From Anas platyrhynchos (taxonomy: Eukaryota; Chordata; Aves; Anseriformes; Anatidae): 64,000 nt of DNA. The stretch is from NCBI RefSeq assembly GCF_047663525.1, contig NC_092587.1:204256001-204320000 (forward strand), in the 5' to 3' direction. The notes under the pieces were generated by a model. The model was not told the DNA's origin, did no database searches, and saw only the letters and a program-made list of their open reading frames with translations. The translations under genes and the position numbers were made by a program. Of this stretch, positions 26,101 through 41,100 are shown one piece after another. How positions within the stretch are numbered: position 1 is the stretch's first letter; each line of letters starts with the position of its first letter.

Positions 26101-29100
26101 GGCTCGGTGTTTCACCAATTCCTCAGCATTGGGGGAGTTTTCCCTAAAAAGACACCTCCATATGACAAATACACATTTAAAATTATGAGTTAAATGCCGT
26201 TTTACTCTATCAGTCTCATTTAAAAGAGCCTGGTGTGATTTCCTAATCAAATCCGGTAATTTATTCTAAAAGAGGGAAGGAAAGAAGGAAGAATCTCACA
26301 GAAAGGCTCCTCAGTTCAACCTCATTTCCTCCCTGTTCTCTTCTCACCTGCATTTTCCATTGCTGAAACGTTCCTCTGCAGCACAGACACGGAAAAAAAC
26401 TACTCACGAAGTGAGAGACTGCTATCATACTGGTTTAGAGCATGACCACGCTCAAGCTTTTATCATTTCACTCATTTGCTCTCAGCTTCTTTGTACGAGG
26501 AGCTAAACAGCACCAGATTATGTCTAGAGAAACGCAGCCCAAAGCCCAGGTAAAACACTGGCTAAAAATGTGATTTTTTTTTGCAGCTGCTAAAAGCAGG
26601 GAAAAGCAAATGCTAGGAAAAGCTTTTTTTTTTTTTTTTTTTTTGCAGAGCCACTGGCTCGGTATCTCCTAGCGAGTTGCTTAATGGCTTGTAAAAGAGG
26701 TCAGGCTGAAGTGTTAATGGAAGGAGTGGAGGGGAAAGAAAAAAAAAAGGGAACCTTGCAGTGACTGAAGAAAAACTTGCCCAGAGTTGACACTTCCATT
26801 TCTTGCCGTTTCCGCTCCCCCACGCAAATAGGTTGTTAGCAGGAAAACACATCCGTGTTTAAAAGCCTGTGAAAGGCTGGAACAACAAACGGTTCTGCTC
26901 TGCTCCACACACCGGAGGCAGACATCGAGGAGGTGATGCTGTGACACGTCTCCCTACAGCTGCTCCTCACCAGATGCCTGTAAACGGAGCTACGTAACCT
27001 CGTTTATGCTTTGGGGAGCAGCATTTTATTTGTATTCCTTTGCCACCCATCAGGTTTACCAGTTTAACCACGCCAAAAATGCGTCAGGCATCATCTGTCC
27101 ACCCGAAGAAGGGTAAAGTAGCAAATAAAACACAAAGCGTCTCTCTTATTGAGGTCTGCTCGAGTTCCCTCAATTCCTTTAGTCCCCTTTGTTGTTGTTC
27201 TTTAACTAATAAATTGCTTCGGTGACACATGAAAACCCAAGCATCAAGAGCCTGTTATTTCCCCTTCCATTTCTTCTGATTTTGCCCATTCTTTGTTAAT
27301 AAAGCCAATTCATTAGCCTCAAATATGAGTGCACACTTTGGGAACTACACTGATTTTCGGTTCCTGGCGGCCACTACTTCTCTATCAAAATACAAACCAT
27401 CTATCAAGAAATAGCCTAAATACTTGAAGATAAAAGCTGTATTTGAATTTTACAACCAAGAAAACAGACTTCTACACGTCCTTTCCTAGGAAAGAAGTCT
27501 GAGCAGAGGTAAAAAGGAAGGGATAGCCTCAGAATAACACAACTCTGCGCAGTGTTACGGCTGTTCAGCACTACATACTACCCTGACAGCTCACGTCTGA
27601 GCTCATGCAGATTCACCTGCCTTGGTTTTGTTTGGATGCATGCACGTGATGGCTCAGTGACATCCAAGTCCCTGCAGCTGCACGGTGCTCTGCAGCTTTC
27701 CAGAGCTTCTGGGACACGGTCTGCAGCTGCAAATTGAGGTTTTCTTGGGTTCCCCTTCAATGACTTGTAGCACTGGTCCTTTGCAGAGCCTGAACATCTT
27801 TCCACATCCCCTAAGCTATCGTGCAGGTAGAGGTACCAGCCAGAATGAAAGCAGTACTGGCTTTTTGGAAGCAAGGCTGTGTAACCAAAATTTCGCTCAA
27901 ATCTTACACCTGGTCTTCAGCAGGGCAGTGTCTAAGTATAAAAAGCTCTGGGGTGAAGCCATGTCCTGAAAAAACACAGTTTTTAACAGACTCTTTGACA
28001 CCCTGAGAATGCAGAAATGAACCAAGTTCCACTAAGAGGCACAATGGGTTAAGCCAAAACAGGAGGGACGCTGGAAAGCTGCAGGACACTGAGTGTTGCC
28101 CACAGATATTCCCCAGAACAGGGAGTCCTGCAAGTTTCAGGGAGTCCTGTACGTTTGAACAAGCTGTGCTCTGCCACAACATATTTTTCATGCAGCTTCA
28201 GGCTTCCAAGTGCACTTCAAAATACAGGTTTTGTTCTACCTCAAGTCCTCCCGCTGCCTTCTTTTAATTTGTATGTTTAAAACACCACTAAGGACAATTT
28301 CACTCATTTAGGCAAATGAAATACCTTTTCCTCCCAACACTCACTCTCTCCCTCTTACCTAAAGTCACCTTAACTGGTAAATCTGATTTTTTTTTTTTTT
28401 TTTTAAACTTCTATCATTGTTGCAGAGAATTCACTGGCCATGTTATTATGCTGTGATCAGCAAATGCATTCCTCCTGTTTGTCATTCCTCCCCTGTTTGT
28501 CCCGTTAGTCCTCCAGGTCTCTCACTTCTCTCTTCATCCTCCTCTGGACTTTGTATCTTCACAACTTTCATCAGGAGGCGAGTCTTTTTCCTGCTACAGG
28601 TCATTAAATAAAAACACTTCTACTGCTAATCCCGAGGAAGTCCAGACTGAGACTGCCTTTCATCATCTCCCTCAGTCATGTTCCCTTAGTCACTCCCTTA
28701 CCTGATTTGCAATTCCATCCCACTCTACTTCTCCAGCTTGCTTAGTTTCTCATGGGAAAACATATCAACACTTCTGTCACGTCTATACAAAAGATGTTTT
28801 GTTTTTTTTTTAAATTGCTTTTCTTAACATAGAGAAAGCAGCCAGCAGAAAAAGCTATCAGGTTAACCTGAACATTTTGTCTATTTTTCTAATTACCTTC
28901 TAATTATCACTGTTTAAATCTTCCTTCAAACTCTTGCAGCAGATGACTACCCAAATGAAAAAGATTTTTAGATGGATTTCATTATTTCTATAACTTGGCC
29001 CATCAGCTAAATGAGGGTTTTGACCATATAGCCAGCATATGGTATGTAGCAGGTAAATAAATCCGGATGGAAAACCACACTTTGCAGACGACAGCTGTCT

Positions 29101-32100
29101 AGGCCAAGTCATATTAGAAGGAAGGCCACCTGTAAGACAGGACTCTAAAAATTTAACTCTCCAGGTTGTTTCTTCTACTTGCAGGACAGCAGCCAATCTT
29201 CCCCCACCCCTTTCCTCCTATAAGCGCAAATATACACGTGGTAAACAGGGATGAGAAACTAATCTAAGAATAATTCTGGAAAGCTTTAACCTGTTCAGTT
29301 CCCCAGTGAAATTCTCATCAGAGAGTAGATTTGTGTACTAGAGGGAAAAAAAGGGAGAGGCCACAGCTGTTTTCCTTGACAATCGTGCTGGATTGAGATT
29401 GACTGGGTCCTCTGTCTGTTTAGCACTATGGAAATTAGGTAAGACCCTTCCTCCTAAGGGTCTCGGTGCTTCACCTTACAGACCTGGAATGTCTGCATGG
29501 AGAAAAAGAAGCTGGTCTCTGTTGCCACTGTGCCATGAATAATAAACTGAAATCCCCTTCGTGCCTTGCTGGCAATATGCAATTTCTGAGCCCAAGATGG
29601 GAAGGAAAGTGGAAAGCAATCCACTGAGAAGTAAGGCTTGGATCCTGGCTACGAAATGTAATAGGATCCTTTTCCATTCTTGTTGCTCACCTTTTGGGGA
29701 AAAAACATGCTGTAACAACGGAGAATATAACTGTCCAGGTAATTATTCCTCTTTTTGCAAGGCTGACAATGAGGATGATCACAAACACCTAGAGGAATCA
29801 AATGCTGTTTTATGTCCTAATGCTGCTTTCCAATACAGCCAGGGACTGAGACTATGAGTTAAAACTGTGATTTCGTGGATGTGTTTAACCTTACTTCAAG
29901 TCTGTGCAATACATTTGGTTGGAAAACACTTATTGAAATTATAAAGAGGACAAATATTAAGAGAAATAACCTTGCTTAGCTGTGCAGAGAAATGTTTCCT
30001 CTGGATTTACAACACATTTGGCAAAGGGTAGGAAAAAGCGAGCGCAGTACTGGGACATTTGGTATTTGGCCATAATTGTACGTTCTCCATAAAAATCAAT
30101 TTAGAAAGAGTTGTTGTAATAAGTCCAGCACTTTTATGGGCCTCAATCTGTCCTACATTGACTCCTTACGTATAAATTACAACAGGGATTTCATATTCGG
30201 AACCTAAGAGAAACCAGATGCAAAATATTAATGGTCTGTGGCAATGGGTTAAAGTTTCCCTATTTCCCTCTTTCCAGAGAAGTCATAATATTTAGCTTCT
30301 TAATATCTGGCACATCAAACAATACCTATATGAATGCCTCAAACAGGGAAGCTGTGATCTACTTTTGCAATAAATACAGGTTGAGTAGATGAATTAAAGA
30401 AATACAGTCCAATACAAGTAGAAAATTATGCCATTATTACCCAAAATATTTTAAATCACTTCAATCAAAACCAGTTACAACTAGCTCACGAAAAGCATCA
30501 GAAAATGCCTTTTTCACCTTGGCTAACATCTTCCTGCCAAAAATATAAGCAGGGGGTGGGTGGGTGGAATTTAATAAATATGATCAAAAAACCCTGCAAG
30601 TTTCTCTTTTTATCTAGAGGTAGTCTCAATTCCTGTTTCTAGAAGAGATTGTTTGGAGCAGTTGTGAATTTATTTTATTCATCATTGGCTTACTAATCCA
30701 ACACCAGGAAACATGCATCATTTTTATGACCGCTGATGCAGCAGGCACGTTTTGACAGGCGATGGCACTACCAATTGCAGAAAATGAGGCTTTAAAGCTC
30801 TGTCCTGCAAAGAGCTGAGCTTTTGCTTGGCAATTTTTCAGCTGTTATCCCTAATCAAAAAGTCGTAAAAGAGGGAAAGCTACTCGTGGCATAGATAAGC
30901 AAGCATGACTTCTAACCTCCTGTGAGCAGGCAAGTGGTACAAATCCTATTCCCACTGGCAGCAAATGCACATGAATACTGTTGGACAGCGTTGCTACTAA
31001 AAAAAACCCTGTACCAAATGTGTCATTAATCCTCTACGGCCATAACAACAAGCCTGCCACATAACCCTGTAAGTCATTCTCCATTTAAATTCAGCTTGGA
31101 TTTATAAAAAGTAAAATTAAGTAGTTAAAAAAAAATGTTTTATGTCTAAAAAGGGAGAGAAGAACATGGGGTTAAGTTGCCCAAGCCATGTTATGATGTC
31201 AGGTCATAGCTTCACAGCAGCCACTAATGTAATAAAACACACAAAGGCTCATTAAGGCCTCCCTCTCGTTACACTTGTCACTGATGAAAAACACCTAGAC
31301 TATTAGGTCAAATACTAAAACACCACAGAAACCATTCCAGTTTTTCAGGTCACCAAGTAACAGGATGGCGATGTGACAAGAGAGCAGTACTGCTTAAAGA
31401 AAAAGCGAAAGACAAATGGGGTTTGCCTTCCCTTCTTCCTTCCAGCTACAGCATCCTATAAAGCACTCTGCTAAACCAGCACAGTTTAAACAAAACTTCT
31501 CCAGAGCAACACTCACCTGGTGGAATACAGGCTCTTTCAAATTTAAATAAACCTGCAAAGATTATAAAGAGAGAAATAATTTGCAATGGAGAACAATCAT
31601 AACATCATTAATTTACATATTGCTAAGGCTTGTTCTGTTAGAATAAAGACACAAGTGCCTATCCATATAATGTTAAAGTTGATTAAACAGTTGAAGTTTC
31701 CTCTGGCAAAACCTGAGGGTTCTTCAACAGATTTTAACTGTGGAATTATTTAAAATTCAGAAGCACAAATAGCAATATCAATAGCTAAAAGCTCCTCGTT
31801 TAATAGAGTTGCAACACATACATGAACAATTACAATGCAGAAATTACCAGACACATTCTTGATACGCATTGCAAGAATAAAGTGTACCCTGTTTAGATTT
31901 GCTATTATTAATGTTTTTGATGATAACATTTCAATTCATTTTACCAAAAGCTAGTAGTTAAGATGCATAACATGCATGTTAGGCATAACATGCCATAGGT
32001 ATAAAAAATAAACTTTAAGTCTCATCTTTCCTGTGCCTCCTAAAGGCAAAAGAACTCTCATGCTACTTAATAAGAAACGTTTATTGATAAAAATAATGAA

Positions 32101-35100
32101 AGATGTTCCAACTGTGGTTGATAGCCAGTACAAAACTAATTTTGTTCACACAGGCAGCATGCTGCCTTGAGAAAGGGAACCAAGTTAGCCATGACACAGT
32201 TTAAACTCTTCTAATTTTTTAAACTGATAGGTTCCTTTCTTATTCTGCCTGGTGTTTGAAAAAACAGTCAATATACAGGACCACATCACAGCTCCCTTTT
32301 TGCAGCCTGTTGAACAGGATTATTTTCATTTCTGTCGACAAGTTAAGGTGAGGCCCAGAGGGAAAAGACAGCTTGTCCAGGGTCTCATAACATGTCACAG
32401 CCAGAGGACACTTTTCTTCACACTCATAGCAACTGCATTACTGTGTTTCTTTCTTCTTCATTTATCCTGTATAGTGCTTTAGATTGAAAAATTTCAGGTT
32501 TCTCAGGCCAGCACATCGTTTTCCCACCCCAAAAAAACAATTTCTCCTTGACTGGAAGTGTGTAGATTCAGGACTGCCTGTGCAATGTTCCATCACTGGC
32601 AAGAAACTGTCAACATACGGGTGAAAATGTCAAATTAGAAAAGTTACTTACTATGCTGACTACGAAGCTGTATGTTATTAACAAGAAAAGCAGTGGATAA
32701 TTGACTGTGTTCTTGTACTTGAAACATTCATACCTGGAACAGAACATAAAGGAGACTGATAACAATCATCACTTAGCATGTAAAGGCTGTGTTTTTCAAG
32801 GTGTATTATCACAGAATTTGTGAGAAAATTGATCTAAATGAGTCTTAGGCCCTTCAAGGAATTGTAGCTGCTCCAATAAAGATGTCATTTTAATATGAAA
32901 ACCCCACACTTCTAATAAATGTTTTTCAAGAAGTCTATTGCAAAAATAAAAAACAATAAGCTTATGCATATAAAAAAAAAAACTAAGCCAGTCAGTGGAA
33001 AGAAACTGGTAAGCAGAAGCATTTTTCGAAGGTGCTTAAGGGGTGATAATGGATGACAAATTAGAAACAAGTTCAAAATGCAATACAGCTGCCAAAAAAC
33101 ATGACATCTGTGAGGAAAGTCAGTGTGGGAAAGGGACTGCCTTTCAAAACAGCAAACTCTGGAGATCTGGTACAACGCAGGCTGTTTACAGCTTTACCAC
33201 AGCCACAGCGCATGAACTTACTGGGTCAGGTACTGGAAGAAGTGGGAAGTAAAAACAGCTAATCGCTGCTAGTATTAATTAAAATTAGCTTCATTATCTC
33301 TGTGCTGCACTTCAGGTCTAACTGTGCTGGAATTACCAGACACATCCCAAAATCACAGGGTGGTGGAGGCTGGAAGGGGCCTGTGGAGGTGACCGGGGCC
33401 AAGCCCAGGTGAGTTGTGACTATGTCCAGAGGAGGCTAGTGAGGTGGGAGACCTCTCCCTGAGCTCTGTCACCCTCACAGTGAAGTCTTTTCTCGCTTTC
33501 AGATGGAACTTCTTGTGTTTTAGGTCGTTCTCGTTGCCTCTTGGCCAAAAGAGCCTGACCACATCCTCTTGACGCCCTCCCTTCAGGTATTTATACACAT
33601 CGCTGAGATCTCCTCTCAGCCTTCTCTTCTCCAGGCTGAACAGGCCCAGCTCTTGCAGCCTCTCCTCACATGAGGGATGCTCCAGTCCCCTAATTAAATA
33701 GTATCTTTGTAGCTCTGTGCTGGGCTCTCCCCAGTACGCCCAGCTCTGTTTTGTACTGGGGAGCCCAGTGCTGGACCCAGCACTCCACAAAAACAAAGTT
33801 TTTCCTCACAGTAGGGTCTCACCAGTGCTGACTAGAAAAGAAAGATCACCTCCCTTGGCCTGCTACCAACACTATTACTGATGGCTTCTTGGCCACAAGA
33901 GCACATTTATGTGGTTAATTCGCTGTCCACCACTACTCCAGGTCCTCCTCCACAGAGCTGCTCTTTAGACCGTAACTTCATCAGAAAAGAAAAAAAGTGA
34001 AGCAAACAAGCAACAATATCACTCTGTGCTTCCCAAAGTCACCACATCATTAGGGCTGGAGGAAGATGTCTGTATAGCTACGAGTGACATCTGACTACCT
34101 TACTATTAGCTCCTAAGAAATCAGGGATGAATAAAAGGAAAAAAAGATGTGCAGGAATATCTGGAGAAAATCATCAGGACAGCACATTGCAAAATGGATA
34201 GCCTAAGTAATTGCAGAGCTCGAGAACCACTAGGACTGCATGATGTACGAGGGCATGTCCTGGGCAGAACCACCCCACCACCTACCTTCAAGAAAACCAT
34301 AATGATTATTAAAGGCCTCCCAAGCTAAATATGAGCTCATTCTTCAGAGCATTTTAATTACTACCAAACAAACACACGTAGAATCTTATTAGGGCTAGAA
34401 ATACAGTAACAGGCTGTGGTGCTTTTGAAGATGATAGAGTAACTGCTGCACAAAATGAGCATGATTATTTTTTCAAATCGTTTTTTAAAGCCTCTTCTCA
34501 TCCTTTCCCCGATCACATTCAAATCAGACAAAAAATGCAAAGGCTATTTCAAGGAGATGGGGAGCTACGATGGAAATATTTCCACTAACAGAGGCATTAT
34601 TATTCCGGTCCTGAGCTTGCACAAATCATCCTAACAGATGAATCACAAACTGATGGTAATTTCCACAGATGGAGGTTCAGTCCTGTAGCATCCCATCTCC
34701 ACTGCAAGCTACCAGTAATCTTCACCAAAGATGCTCCAATTTGTAACAGCTGAATATTTGATCATATGTTCAAAAGCAAAAAGACAATTATTTTCTGTCT
34801 TGAACGTTTTTTTGTTTTTGTTTTTTGTTTTTGTTTTTAATCATTTGGACTTTCCAAGTGACAGAACAAATTGTGTTAAATCCAGGCCTTGCAGCAACAG
34901 GCAAAAAAAAGATAACTTACTGTACCTTTACAGTCACCAAACACTATATTGTTCCTGAAATTAAATGGTAGAACACATCCTGGCATGGTATTAAGCAGTG
35001 ATGCATGTTCTGAGACACTCTCCACATGCACTCAACTCTTCAGAAAATCTTTTAATTTTTCAGATGAGTGGAGAGCAGGTTTAACCAGAAATCTGAAATT

Positions 35101-38100
35101 CGCATTTGGAGTCAGACTACACCACAGAACCACAGCTAAAATACCAATCAATTACCACATTGATAATTTTGTAGGCATTACTGAAGTGATTTTATTATGT
35201 CAGCTGTTTACCCACCAAGTAACACTAAGCTCTGGTTGTATACAACACAGCTCTTTAATGAGAGGGTTTTCTGTTGTTTTTGTTTATTTGTTTTACTGCT
35301 AAACAAACAGTGGTAAAACATCTCTAAATTAGCAAAAACTAGGACTAAAGCCAGCCTGGTGCTCTAATGGCCAAGTCACAAAGCTGTGCTGCTGGCAAAA
35401 CTGAGATCTCATTGAAATGAACAGAAGCTTCAGTGTCAGCCTCACTATACACTACATTGGGCTACACATATTCTATAAAACCCAAGTTAGTATTTCAAAA
35501 ATATTCAGAAAAAAAAACATTTAACAAGTACTTACAGGCAGTAGACAAACACACAACAACTGTATATCATTGGCAGCTCATCCAACAGCTACAAAAAGCA
35601 GAGACATCAAAACATGAAAACTACTTTTAACTGACATGCTTGTGAAAGTTAATTAAAGAGAGAAGTCTTAAGAAAATAGGAGATTAAGTCACTTGGATAT
35701 CCACCTTCTTGATTGTACTTTCAGGACATGGCAGCGTCAAATCCCATTCAGCTACTGAAATTTTGCTGCTTATTACAATGAATTTTTTGAATATTACATT
35801 TGATAAAAGCTATGCCTTCTAACAATCACGCCATTTTCACTGTTCATACCTCTTTAAGCATTTATAATAATTAGTTTTTAAAAGTCAATTTGAATATGAC
35901 TACACCATTTACAGCCTGCTCAACGCAGCCAGTCACATTTTCCTGCTTCTATACAAGCTTCACACAAAGAAAGTCTTTACAATATCTTTTTTCCATAACA
36001 TAAAAGAGAACTTTAACCCTTTTAGGAAGCACCTTGTAATGTGCTTGAACGTTTACTTCCTGATTTTGGACATTTCTTATAGGGATGAGTGAAGACCCGC
36101 TGCCTGTGATTTCTAATACGTCCAGCAAATGTTGATGCCGAGACACTTTGAATTGTTACTCCTCCCCCCCATGATCGCCTCTTTTCCAAGACAATCAAGA
36201 ACCGGATGCAAAGAGATTTTGATCTTGGTCCTCCATCCTGCTGGAAGTTGTTGATGTTGATTTGTACAGCAACTCCCTTCCCAGCACTGGTAAAGGGTGC
36301 TTAACGAGTTCACAGTCATGTTTTTCTGACTAATGAGACAAATTAAGAGCAATACCAGCTTACGGGAACCCTCTTAGAGAGAGCCAGCCTGATTCTGTCC
36401 CAGTTGGCAGCACTGGTCTGCAAAGGCAGAAACCTCTGTTTAGGTTTGAGCATTCACATTGAGGAAAAAAAAAGTGAGCTACAGAAGCAGGGAGATGAAT
36501 TATTCCAAGCTTGAACTATTAGCTTTTCTCGAATTTGGTCCCAAACTTCAGGAAATATTTCACAATGCAGCTAAACAGATCTAATGACCAGCTGCCACTG
36601 CAGGACAGGTCTTAATTCTTCACCCACACCCTGGCTGCTTCTCCTGAGCTAGCGGTCCCGCTTGTCTGACCCACAGCGAGCCGTTTCCAATAGGTGACCC
36701 AGCACATATCTAACCTTACAGGAAAAAAAAAAAAAAAAAAGAGGAGGTTTAAATCCATGGATTTGTGTGTTATATTGTCAGGGGCTGCAATAGGTAGCAC
36801 AAAAAAGTATCGGGGAGACAAACGGCAGATGAGGCTGTCAGGCGTATTTGGTGGCGCTTTGCCATCAGATTAGTTCATCTGTGCTGTGCTGCCTTAGAGA
36901 GGAAAAACAAGCAGGGGATGAATTCAGCTTTATACTAATAATTATTATTTAGAAATTGAGCGATCTTCTTACTGAGCCCGATAGGAATTAGCTGCAGGAT
37001 TAATTCATGCGTCTCTTGAGGAGCGGGAGTGATTTATAATCTCAAATCAGAAAGAGAAGGCAAAAAAATGAAATATAGTAAATATTTTCAAATTTAGACA
37101 GCTGCGCACACACTGCATATACTGACAGCTTCTCAGGGACTTTACACTAACAGTAAAAAGAGTCTTAACAAATCCTAGCTAAAATTTGCTTGTGGAATAC
37201 AATGGCTTCTGTAGCAAAAGGAATTCATCCCTCCAGAAACCCTGTCAACAGGATGTCTGAGACATGTATAGGAGGAAATTCGGTGTGCTGATTTAGCTGG
37301 TTAAATAAGCATTTTGGATCCCTCGAGCCACAATCAAGTAATACTCCCATCAAAATAAAACTTGATTAAAAAAGGTGATAAATTCAGAAAAAATGTTCCC
37401 AGCAACTGCTTTCAAGAACAGAAGCTTTCGCATTTCTCCTAATTAAGCTATCTGCACGCTGAACACTTACAGTATTAAGACTGAAACAAATGTCAAGAAA
37501 CTCTCTTCAAACAGCTATCAATGCTGACTTTGAATCATAAGGAGACAAAGTCAGTGAAAAAAAGATTATTTACTGGTTGAAATATTTCCTCCGAGGTGAT
37601 TCATCAGTCAGCAATCAGTGTTACGGGCTGCAGATCTAGCTTGGCTGCCAAAATAATGTGTGTGCTTTCTCTATCTCACATGAAGCCTTTTACTCCAGTG
37701 GGGAAAAAAATGATGCAAAAGCTTGCTGCTCCCCTCTCCTCTGCTTCTGTTTGCCCTTAAAATACCAAAGATTTCAGGAGCTGTGGTTGTTCTGAAGCAA
37801 CAATGCAACTGTGTGGTGAGCAGCATCAGTCATCTGGATTAAAAACGCCTCTAAACATAGAAAAAAAAAAAAAAAGTGTTTTAAGCCTGGATTATTTTAA
37901 TGATCCAGGGTTCTGTGTGGCTTTGCTCACCTGCATCAGTGCAATAAAGAGGACGTGCCCAATGCTCTCTGAGATGCCTTGGGGTCTCCAGTACAACCAT
38001 TCAAGACTGGTGGATGTGATGTGGGGTCTAAGGGACCTGCAGCTTTGTGGGATGGCAGCTGGAGGCCAGGCAGAATAGTCCTGTGGTCTCAAATGGCACT

Positions 38101-41100
38101 GAACACACCTCTCTTTAGGAAAACTGATTTTATTCAAGTGAAGACTGCTTGGAGAATGCCTCAGCCCAGCTGCCCGGTTCCCTGAACTCCACTGACTATG
38201 GCAGGAACACAGATTCCTGGCACGTGCTTGTCTGTGAAGGCTTCTTCATTTTGAACTGAATCCCACTTCTTCCTTTTGTTGATACAAAGCTGAATTTCCT
38301 TCATCTTCTGAGCCCGAAAACAGGACAAGATACTTCGTGTCCTTTAGGAAACCCGGTAATACCAGAAACAAATTCCTATGTGATTCCAGGACAAGTTCCT
38401 GTGATTTACTGCTGAATATCTTCTGCTTGAGAGCAGGAGAGAGAAGGAGACTCAACTACTCCTAATCAGAAGATACTGACCTCAGTATCTGTGTTCCAGG
38501 CAGATCTAGATCAACACAAAATGTAAGAGAAAAAAATAAGATGAAAAAAAGCCTAACAATAGTCTGTGCTGCTTGCTGTCAAACCACAGCTGCAGGAATT
38601 TTGAAGTAACAGCGTGACTAAGAAGATAACTGTGATTTCCCAAAGGATAAAGTGTTGTCTGCTGAAGTAGGCAATAGATTAGAGCTTTATTTTAGGAATC
38701 CATGCAAGTGCATATTTCTCTACATCTATTGGCGAAAAATATCTAATGAAATGAAACCATGCGAGTTTTCTGCTAAGAGCAGGAGTTGTACAGATGGTAG
38801 TTGAGGTAATTAACTCCTGATACACAGGTTTCATCTAGACCAGAAATGGCAATATGACTATAAAGTGAGATACACCACGATTTACAGCTATTTAGCAGTA
38901 CTCACCTGCATTTCATACTTCAGGGTCATGTGGAAGCACCAAGATCCCAATCCCACGGCTGAAAACAAACCAGAACCGTGGTTATAACACAAGTCTACGT
39001 AGAAAAATTGCAGGTGAATTAAACTAAAAACAAAATTTACCAAAAAAAAAAATTAACCATTGGCATCCCACCTCTGGAAAACAAATCCAATTTTCCTTGG
39101 CTGCCTGCTTTATACTTGTCACCAGTGATATACTTGGATTTTGGGGGGATGGGGAAGGTTTCCCTGTCTCCTACAAACTAGAACGATCTCAGTTGAGAGT
39201 AGGAGTGGAGGGAACCAAGAATGAATGGAGTATTTTTATTCTATCTCCTTTTTTTAGTACATTAAGATTTATTTGCCTCAAACCTTCTCTAATGGAAAGT
39301 ATCGTTCATACACAGTAGTCCTGGAAGTCTGTGATATTTCTGCTTTTTGTACAGCTTTAAAATGTACATTTTACAAGCAGCTTTTGGCCAGCGATAGAGG
39401 CAGAACTGAATTGTTACTAGAGCTCAGAGAATCAGAAATCCTGCATCCACAAAAGCCATGCAGTATGGTTTCATTTTGTGAAATAAGATCACCATTTCCA
39501 AGCTTTCTTCTCGGAAAGTCAACCTTCTATACAATGCATTTTATCTAAAGTATGTTCAACTCTGAATTTATCCTGAAATTAATTTATGAGATGTATACTT
39601 CGCCTATAGAGAGTTGTTTTTTTTCAGTTAGACGAAGACAATGTGTCTTGGAAGTTAGGTTTCATTATTTAGAGCAAAGCTGGTTGAGTATTTAATGTAT
39701 CCTTCATTACTTTGAAATGTGAACAATTAAACACTCTCATTAGGCACTAGCTCGTTTCTATTTTTGCAGGAGTAAGTACATTAACTTGATGTCTTGTCTT
39801 CCTTCAAGAAATTAGGCTTTACCTCAGACTAATTTCAGCAAAAGCCCAGCATTTCCCACTCAGTCCTTGATGGCTGGGCAGTGCTGCTGTGCTCTGAGAT
39901 GTTTCTTTAGATGATTTTAGACTACGATTGTGATTATACACACTCAACCAACTCATTTAAAAAAGCATGTAACATATAAAATATTTCCAAACAATAAGCA
40001 ATGCCTGTTTTAACCTTCATTAAGGTTTTAATGAGAAATTCTCCTAGCTCTATTCCTAGGTAAACACAACAGATGACGACCATTATTCACTCTGAAGAAA
40101 AACCACATTAAGATCATCATTAAAACAGCACCACCCATTACATTACCCTGGCTGTCACTGTGATTTCAGTATCTTCATGATACAATACCTCGCAATTTTT
40201 AACAACTATAATGCTCAAATATGGACAAAATCATTGCAACTCACAGAAATTGTGTTTCATTTAAAATTAACAAAACATCTCGTTAGGTTTCTTTTGTTTC
40301 CTGTTGTCACTTTTTAACGCTATTGGGAATATAAATCTCAACAAGCTGTTGCTGAGCACACTCCTCCCCTTCCTGCTACATGATTAGCAGCAGTTATTTC
40401 TGGCTTGTTTTCCCTCTCCAGTCTTTGTAAAAATCGAAAACGCTGCAGATATTAAGTGTTTCAGGTCATTAATCCCGGGACTACAAATAATCTCTAGAAA
40501 TTGTTGATCAAGAAACTGCTGTGTCTGTACCCTGATCACACCAAGGTCCTTCTTCTTTCTGAAAGTTTGCTATGCGCTGGAGAGCTACAAATAAAATAGT
40601 TATCTAAAACAAAGAAAAGTTTAAAGAGAACCATCACAAGGCCATTCTTAAAATAAAAACCTTTACTGGAAATGGCTGTAATTCTGCTCGCAGCAGTCTT
40701 GATGGAGCATTAACAACATCTCCTCCAACCCTGCTGGAACTGGGCACAGCAGCATCTTTACGAGGAGATGGTTTAAATGATGCCTAAAGAATGAAATGTG
40801 GTTCTTCACTTACCCATTTATACCTGCTTACTGCAGAATAACGTAAAAAGGCGAAAGTTGAATGAGCTAAGAGCCAAATTTCTTACTTTCTACCTTTGGC
40901 TTATCTGCTGGCTTAACACAGAACTGTAAAGAGCTTCATGAATCTGGTCAAAATTTAAAAAAATAAAAAGGAAAATGCATTAAGAGATGATGAACCACAA
41001 CGTAGGTGATGCTCTGCCTCACTGACACTACCATGCAACTTCCAAGCTTCAGCAGAAGGCAAATAATGTCTTAAACCACACACGCTGTGCTGAGTTGCTG

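Larger units (their letters stand above)
32734..35535 (-). other. ACER3: ACER3 intron 4 (about 2.8 kb)
   Basis: Holds the CR1 fragment at 33345-33975 and a TTTTTG-type simple repeat at 34807-34838. Otherwise nothing recognised. Confidence 0.9.

Noticed and set aside
31140..31210. Possible second MIR fragment (TTAAGTTGCCCAAGCCATG)
   Set aside because: Only about 20 bases resemble the MIR core and the flanks do not continue it.
33353..33796. 147-codon minus-strand ORF
   Set aside because: It is residual CR1 reverse-transcriptase end coding within a truncated element, not a host gene.
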